Source: Cristatella mucedo (taxonomy: Eukaryota > Bryozoa > Phylactolaemata > Cristatellidae). From it: 64,000 nucleotides of DNA. Positions within the stretch are counted from its first letter, which is position 1; each line of letters begins with the position of its first letter. This document shows positions 59,111 through 64,000 of the stretch, in pieces. The notes under the pieces are model-generated. The model was not told the origin of the DNA and searched no databases. It worked only from the letters and a program-made list of their open reading frames with translations. The DNA is taken from contig WPIO01000015.1 of the NCBI GenBank assembly GCA_009760855.2, forward strand, positions 3,796,001-3,860,000, written 5' to 3'. A program made the position numbers and the translations under genes.

Positions 59111-61700
59111 AAAGCAGCAGAAAAGAGGCTGAAGTGGCCGCAGGAGCATTGATGAAAGCAGTAGTTTTGGCAGACAAAAAGTGTCGGCAGAAGTGACAGA
59201 AACTCTCGTTACTGTAATGTGGAAATAGCACTGCTGCCATAACCATACTGACTTCGGCATTAGCTGCAATGGGATCAGCTAAATAATAAATACAGCTTCC
59301 TATATGTTCCACGATGATAAAAACAGCATCTACGTAGAGGCCATATGAAATATGTTAACTTAGTTCATTTAGAGGGTAATCTTGCCATTTCTGAGTTTCA
59401 CTTAATGTGAAAATTAATATTAGGTTGATTTTTTATCGTTTTGCATGTCAAAGAAAATTGTTTGCCATCTAAGTATGAAAGCCAGCAATATCTACCAGAA
59501 GAGAGTTGTGGGTTTTATGTGATGAGAGGCAAGGACGGAACAAATACAGGGTGCAGCTGTCCATAGAAATGGAAGCCTAGATTGTGCACTGCTCTCGCAG
59601 AAAAACGCAAATTCAAAATTGCGAAACTAGTGGATCAAGCACAGCCCACTCACGTCCCCATACTTTTACGTTTTTTCTGATTTAAACAGTTCATTAGCAA
59701 GAGGAATTTGTCAAGTGGTTCTAATGAATTCCTGTCTTCACGAACCTGCAGAACATGCTTCAATTGGCGATTTTAGTACCAGTCTCAAACCCACAGAATA
59801 AGTGTACTTTGATCAGATCTAGCCAATGAATATGCGGACAGATACGCACAGGAAGTTTGATCATCGGGCTTGTGCACTAGAAGCCTGTAGAATTTTGAAT
59901 TTTAAGTAACTAACTTAAACAAATCAAAAGGCCAAATTTCCATACGAGCGGTACATAAAATGGGAGGTCATTCAAGTCCAACTTACTAAATTGGCAAACA
60001 GGACACGCCTTAAGGAGCATGCTTCGAAGCATTTGATGCTCATCATTGATCATCGCAGTTTAATTATAAATTGGGTGAAGCACAGAAAAAGTACTTAAGT
60101 TGATCCACTGCTCGAACGGTTACTACAGGCAAAAATACACATACGTCTTCAACTCCTAGGCGTCTGACAAGTCATTTCCTGCTTGCAACGTGGCTGCCAA
60201 AATAGTTCAACACTGAAGCATATCCCGAACAGGTCTCGTAATGCGTTCAACACTGCATTTTAAACTTTGTACAATGACGTGGCTTATTACAAAAGGAATG
60301 CCACGCAGGATTCCCCAACGCGATCCAAGGCATGGCATTCTCCCGGCACGTTGAATGCACAGTTCATACGGGGAAACAATTCAAAGATAGAAGCTCGCAT
60401 TATTGTGCGCACCAAGAATCAGTAGTGTGTTGCAGAAGACGCTACCAGGGGGGCGGCTACCAAGAGGGTTGCCGCTCGCTGACCGCGGCAGCAGGCTGAT
60501 CAGCTCACTGAGCAGCAGAACTAACTCTAACTGGCCAAGTCTGCTTAGGAATCGAGTGACCCTTCTAAAACCATAAGGTGTCAGTGCTCACTGGGTAAAG
60601 AACAAACGAGCAAGTGAAAAAGGCGAAAGCGCGTAGCTAGCGTACACAGCGCAACCGTGCGCACACTGCGTACATTAGGTAACCGAGTGCAAGGGGCCAA
60701 CAGTGCCAATTGTGCGAGCTAAATTTACTACTTAGTATCAAATTTCCTTAAGATAGACTAAGTGGAACAACGCAGATCGTAAGAAATTTCACGAAACAGT
60801 CCAAGGACGGAAGCGCTGGCTGCGCTCAGCCGAGCCTCGGTGGCCGTTACCCTATAGCAACCTTGCTAACCTTGACCTACAACAAGCAAACCTTGACCTA
60901 TAATGCAGCATTTTCTCAATTATAGTTGCATAACTTCACTAGTGTACTCTTCTAAATGTTAAATATTGCTTAAATTCAATTATAAAGGCTGCTTGCGGTA
61001 TTCCCACCGCTCTTATTAGTCGCAGTAGCGAGTCTAATAATGCCGTCTCACTGGACTCCAAGCGTCCGTTGCGACCGCACTTGGCCGTTGCGATTGTACA
61101 ATCGTATAGGGCTGTTTCAATAAGCTCGATGGATATATAGTTTCACACAGAACGCAAAAAACGGTGAAAGCTTGTCGGTGACTAGCGATGTAGTCATGCC
61201 GTCCGCTCCACTGATAGCTCCAGAGAGTGATTTGCTCGCACTTTCAGTTGCGGTTCGTCCGGGTAGCCGAACCATTCAAACCTCCGCTTGAGTAATGCAC
61301 ATCTGTAGTGATGTGTGGGAACGTGAGTCAGAAGGCCGCAAGCATTCGGTGGAGGCCATACTACGGATCAGACTGCCTAAGCAACCGCCGGCTCTCGAGC
61401 TGCTGAGGGGGTGGACAATGGTTCTCGGCGGATGGCACGGCAGTCGGGCACAAATACTAACTCCACTGCTTCGGATTTTATGCGATCTTGCGACCTTGTA
61501 GATTGTCACGCAATCGGTTCCTAGCCGCTATTTTTAGGAACCTCGAGTAATAAATAGCAAGTCATTATCGGGATGACTTGGAACTTCGTCGTTTCAGTGC
61601 TGAATCGATGGAGTTCTATATCAGTGATATTAGGATATCCTTTAAGATGTGAGCGGCTCGGCAATTACAAGCTACTTGAAGAGGATGCGGAATCTATACT
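59110..61700. other. AT-rich spacer, nothing recognised
   Basis: No long open frame, repeat family or RNA gene could be supported. Short frames at 61276-61509 overlap on both strands. Confidence 0.3.
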
Positions 61701-61702
61701 AA

Positions 61703-61792
61703 CATGTATAATATGTATAATATATTATAATAGTAATAATAAAAATATAATAAAGTAAAGTAAATATAAGTAATATAATATAATATAATAGT
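61703..61792. repeat. AT-only low-complexity run
   Basis: An irregular TAATA/ATAAT-type sequence of about 90 bases with almost no G or C. Confidence 0.85.
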
Positions 61793-62339
61793 CAGTTGAA
61801 CTATCGACTTCGATTCAGGCGGCAGTGACTTAGGCTTGGAATCACTTTGTATGCTTACTTTGGCTGGTGCTCTCTGCTCGTACCTTTTGGTGGCTACCGA
61901 ATGGAAATTGGCCCAAGTGCCATGAATATCACGTTTAGTAAGGTGTGGGCGCTCTTTACTTCCGCCGCGCTGTGCTGTCGTCGGCACATTTGCGGGTTGC
62001 ACCGCCGAGGCTGCGACTCGTCTTTGCCGCGTAACGCCGAGCCTGAGGGGGGAAGCATGCGTGCTCGACCGCTGGCCTGTCGCAGCAAAGCTGTAACGCC
62101 GAAGGCTCGGCGGGGTAGGCTTGACCTGCCGCTTACCTAGCGGCGTAGCCTTGCGCCTAATGCCGTTCGGTGCGCGCCTACGCGCAATAAGCTGGCCGCC
62201 ACGAAACGAGCGTTTCTGGCGCTGACCTGCTTACCGTTACTAAAGGGGGTCGTGAGTCCGCGGCGTGAATTGGAAAGCGAGACACACAGATTGGGGATTT
62301 TACTGAACTTTATTCGCAAGCGCACAAAGTCGCTGCGAG

Positions 62340-62900
62340 TCTAGTTCAGCTTGATCTCCACACTCCTCGCACGTTCTCAACTGCACCAACACTCTAGTGG
62401 AGGGGATACTCCTCCACACTGGGCGCGACCCGGACCCTAAACCCTAACCGGTGAACTAGGAATCCGTTCCCACCTGTGCCGAGGGAATACCCCAAACACG
62501 CCAACGTAAACACTCTTGCGGAGGGAATACTCTCCGCACTGAAGCGCATACCGGAGTCTAAACCCTGACCGGTGAACTAGAACTCGGTTTCCACCAGTGC
62601 GACCGGAATACTCCACACACACCAACTCAAGCACTCTTGCGGAGGAAATACTTCTCCACACTGGGGCTACTTACGTGTATAATGGGAAACGACTCAAATA
62701 GACGGAGCCCGAACCAGAGTCTAAACCCTGACCGGAGAACTAGAACTCGGTTTCCAACAGTGCGGCAGGAATACTCAACACACGCCAACTCAAGCACTCC
62801 TGAGGAGGAAATACTTCTCCACACTGAAGCGCGAACCGGAGCCTAAACCCTAACTGGGGAACTAAGGGTCCACACACGCCAACTACGCCTAGCTCGCACC
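62340..62900. repeat. 121-122 bp tandem repeat, about four units, one with an insertion
   Basis: The anchor word CTAAACCCT recurs at 62437, 62558, 62721 and 62843. Spacings of 121, 163 and 122 show a unit of about 122 bp with roughly 42 extra bases in the third interval. Units share ACCGGTGAACTAG, AATACTC and CACTCTTGCGGAGG-type words; the first and last are incomplete. Confidence 0.85.
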
Positions 62901-64000
62901 GGCAAATCCCTATGCCGAGACCACGTGCTAGCACGCACACACACGACACAAAAGAAACACAAAATGCCAGCTCGGGCGCGATACGACCGTATTCGGTGGA
63001 GTTCCACCGAATCTTCCTAGCGCTGTCTCGTCCTGTTCCGTCAATCGCCGGCTGACAGCCCGCCCTCCTCCCTCGCTTTCAGAGAAACGAGTGCCCGACG
63101 GCGTCGAAGGGCAGAGCCGGACCAAAGACACGAAGATACTAAAGACCCAGAGCGAGCGTCGCTCGATTCTTAAATACTTAGCTGAGACAATGGGGCAAGA
63201 GCTTAGTGGTATTGGGCCAGACACCAGGGCCCATTACGGTAAGGAATTAATACCGGCACTAGGCCACTGGAATGTCCCCTCTGTCCAGCTTGAATGGCGA
63301 ATGGGTTCCAGACGATTCTTTTTGGACAGAGTGATGGCGAAGGTTGACAGGCCAGCCAACATCAATCAGCCGCTCCTGCGGGTATCGGACCAATTCTGAA
63401 GGCCGACTCGCCACCGCTGGCCAGAGAGCTTCCTGGCTTGCTCTTAAGCGCTTCCTCTCTAACCGCACTGACGCTCCTCTCTGGCTCACTGCAACCGCAC
63501 TGACGCTCTTCTCTGGCTCACTGCTCCCGGACAAAGGAGTTCTAGCCCGCCTCCGAACAGCTCTTGTTCGCGCTAAAATTCAGCCAAGGCCAGCAGTGCG
63601 CTACAAAGCCAACCCCAGAATGCTGCGTAGGTAGATCGCCTTGATCGGAGCATAAGAGATGCTTTGATAATTAGGGTTAATAAGAACTTGAGGTCCTTGG
63701 CAGGAAGTACGTGCAGTTTTAGTCGAGTTCCAAGAGTCAGAGGCTAATTCATGCAATGCTGGGGCCACGCCGCCGCTCACCATGTCGCTGAGCTAGGGTA
63801 AGACGAGCAGCCGTTAGATTAACCTCTTTATAACATCGCATGCGCCAACGACAACAGGGGAACTAAACAAGTCCACAGGGAGGGTCCTTTACAAAGTTAA
63901 CTAAAGGGGCGCAAGGCAACGCTGCAAGCTTTAACAAACGTGTTAGTTGGTCAGTGGGCTTCGGCAGTCCCGCCGTTGTACCGACTCTTTTCCAACAGTA
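62900..64000. other. Right end of window, no gene recognised
   Basis: Open frames at 63091-63399 (plus) and 62928-63224 (minus) overlap and show no known motif. Confidence 0.3.
63461..63524 (+). repeat. 32-bp tandem duplication
   Basis: AACCGCACTGACGCTC, then TCTCTGGCTCACTGC occurs twice back to back with one base changed. Confidence 0.9.

Overview
This is eukaryotic nuclear DNA, almost certainly from an invertebrate animal. It shows spliceosomal introns with GT..AG boundaries, long CT/GA microsatellites, decayed L2/CR1-like LINE fragments, tRNA-derived SINEs and a CpG-rich block. I cannot name the species. No bacterial operon, CRISPR array or intact mobile element is visible.

The left part (about 1-37,400) is dominated by one plus-strand gene. 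I could chain 14 exons from 866 to 37,335 whose splice phases all agree. They total 7,776 coding bases (2,591 codons plus a stop); the 5' end lies outside the model. The product is a very large, mostly disordered protein made of alternating Ala/Glu/Pro-rich and Lys/Arg-rich blocks, with an N-terminal charged coiled coil and a more ordinary C-terminal part containing an RVxW-type motif. I do not recognise its family. Its introns hold LINE fragments (2.2-3.4, 6.8-7.2, 8.2-10.7 and 11.45-11.7 kb), SINEs (14.9 and 32.5 kb) and large pyrimidine tracts (5.3-7.3 and 13.0-13.3 kb) or purine tracts (28.9-29.1, 33.0 and 33.9-34.5 kb).

From 37.4 to 40 kb is repeat-rich spacer with a 30-bp perfect palindrome, a LINE tail and a long (AC)n. 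From about 40 to 46.7 kb is a CpG-rich block. It contains several perfect short hairpins and, at 45.0 kb, a CCAAT/TATA promoter-like arrangement just ahead of a 15-bp GC-rich minisatellite that is open in all frames.

The most interesting region is 47.9-50.7 kb. At least seven plus-strand hairpins share related arms (5' arm with ATGGCRC, 3' arm with AGTGCCAT or a close variant), but their loops and flanks differ. An eighth hairpin has unrelated arms. This is what a tandemly expanded microRNA cluster looks like. I propose, as inference only, that the cluster is carried on a transcript starting near the 45.0 kb promoter and ending near an AATAAA at 51.2 kb.

The right part (51.3-64 kb) holds LINE tails, SINEs, a (GA)n tract, an imperfect GCA-triplet region and a 121-122 bp tandem repeat. 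I recognise no protein gene there.
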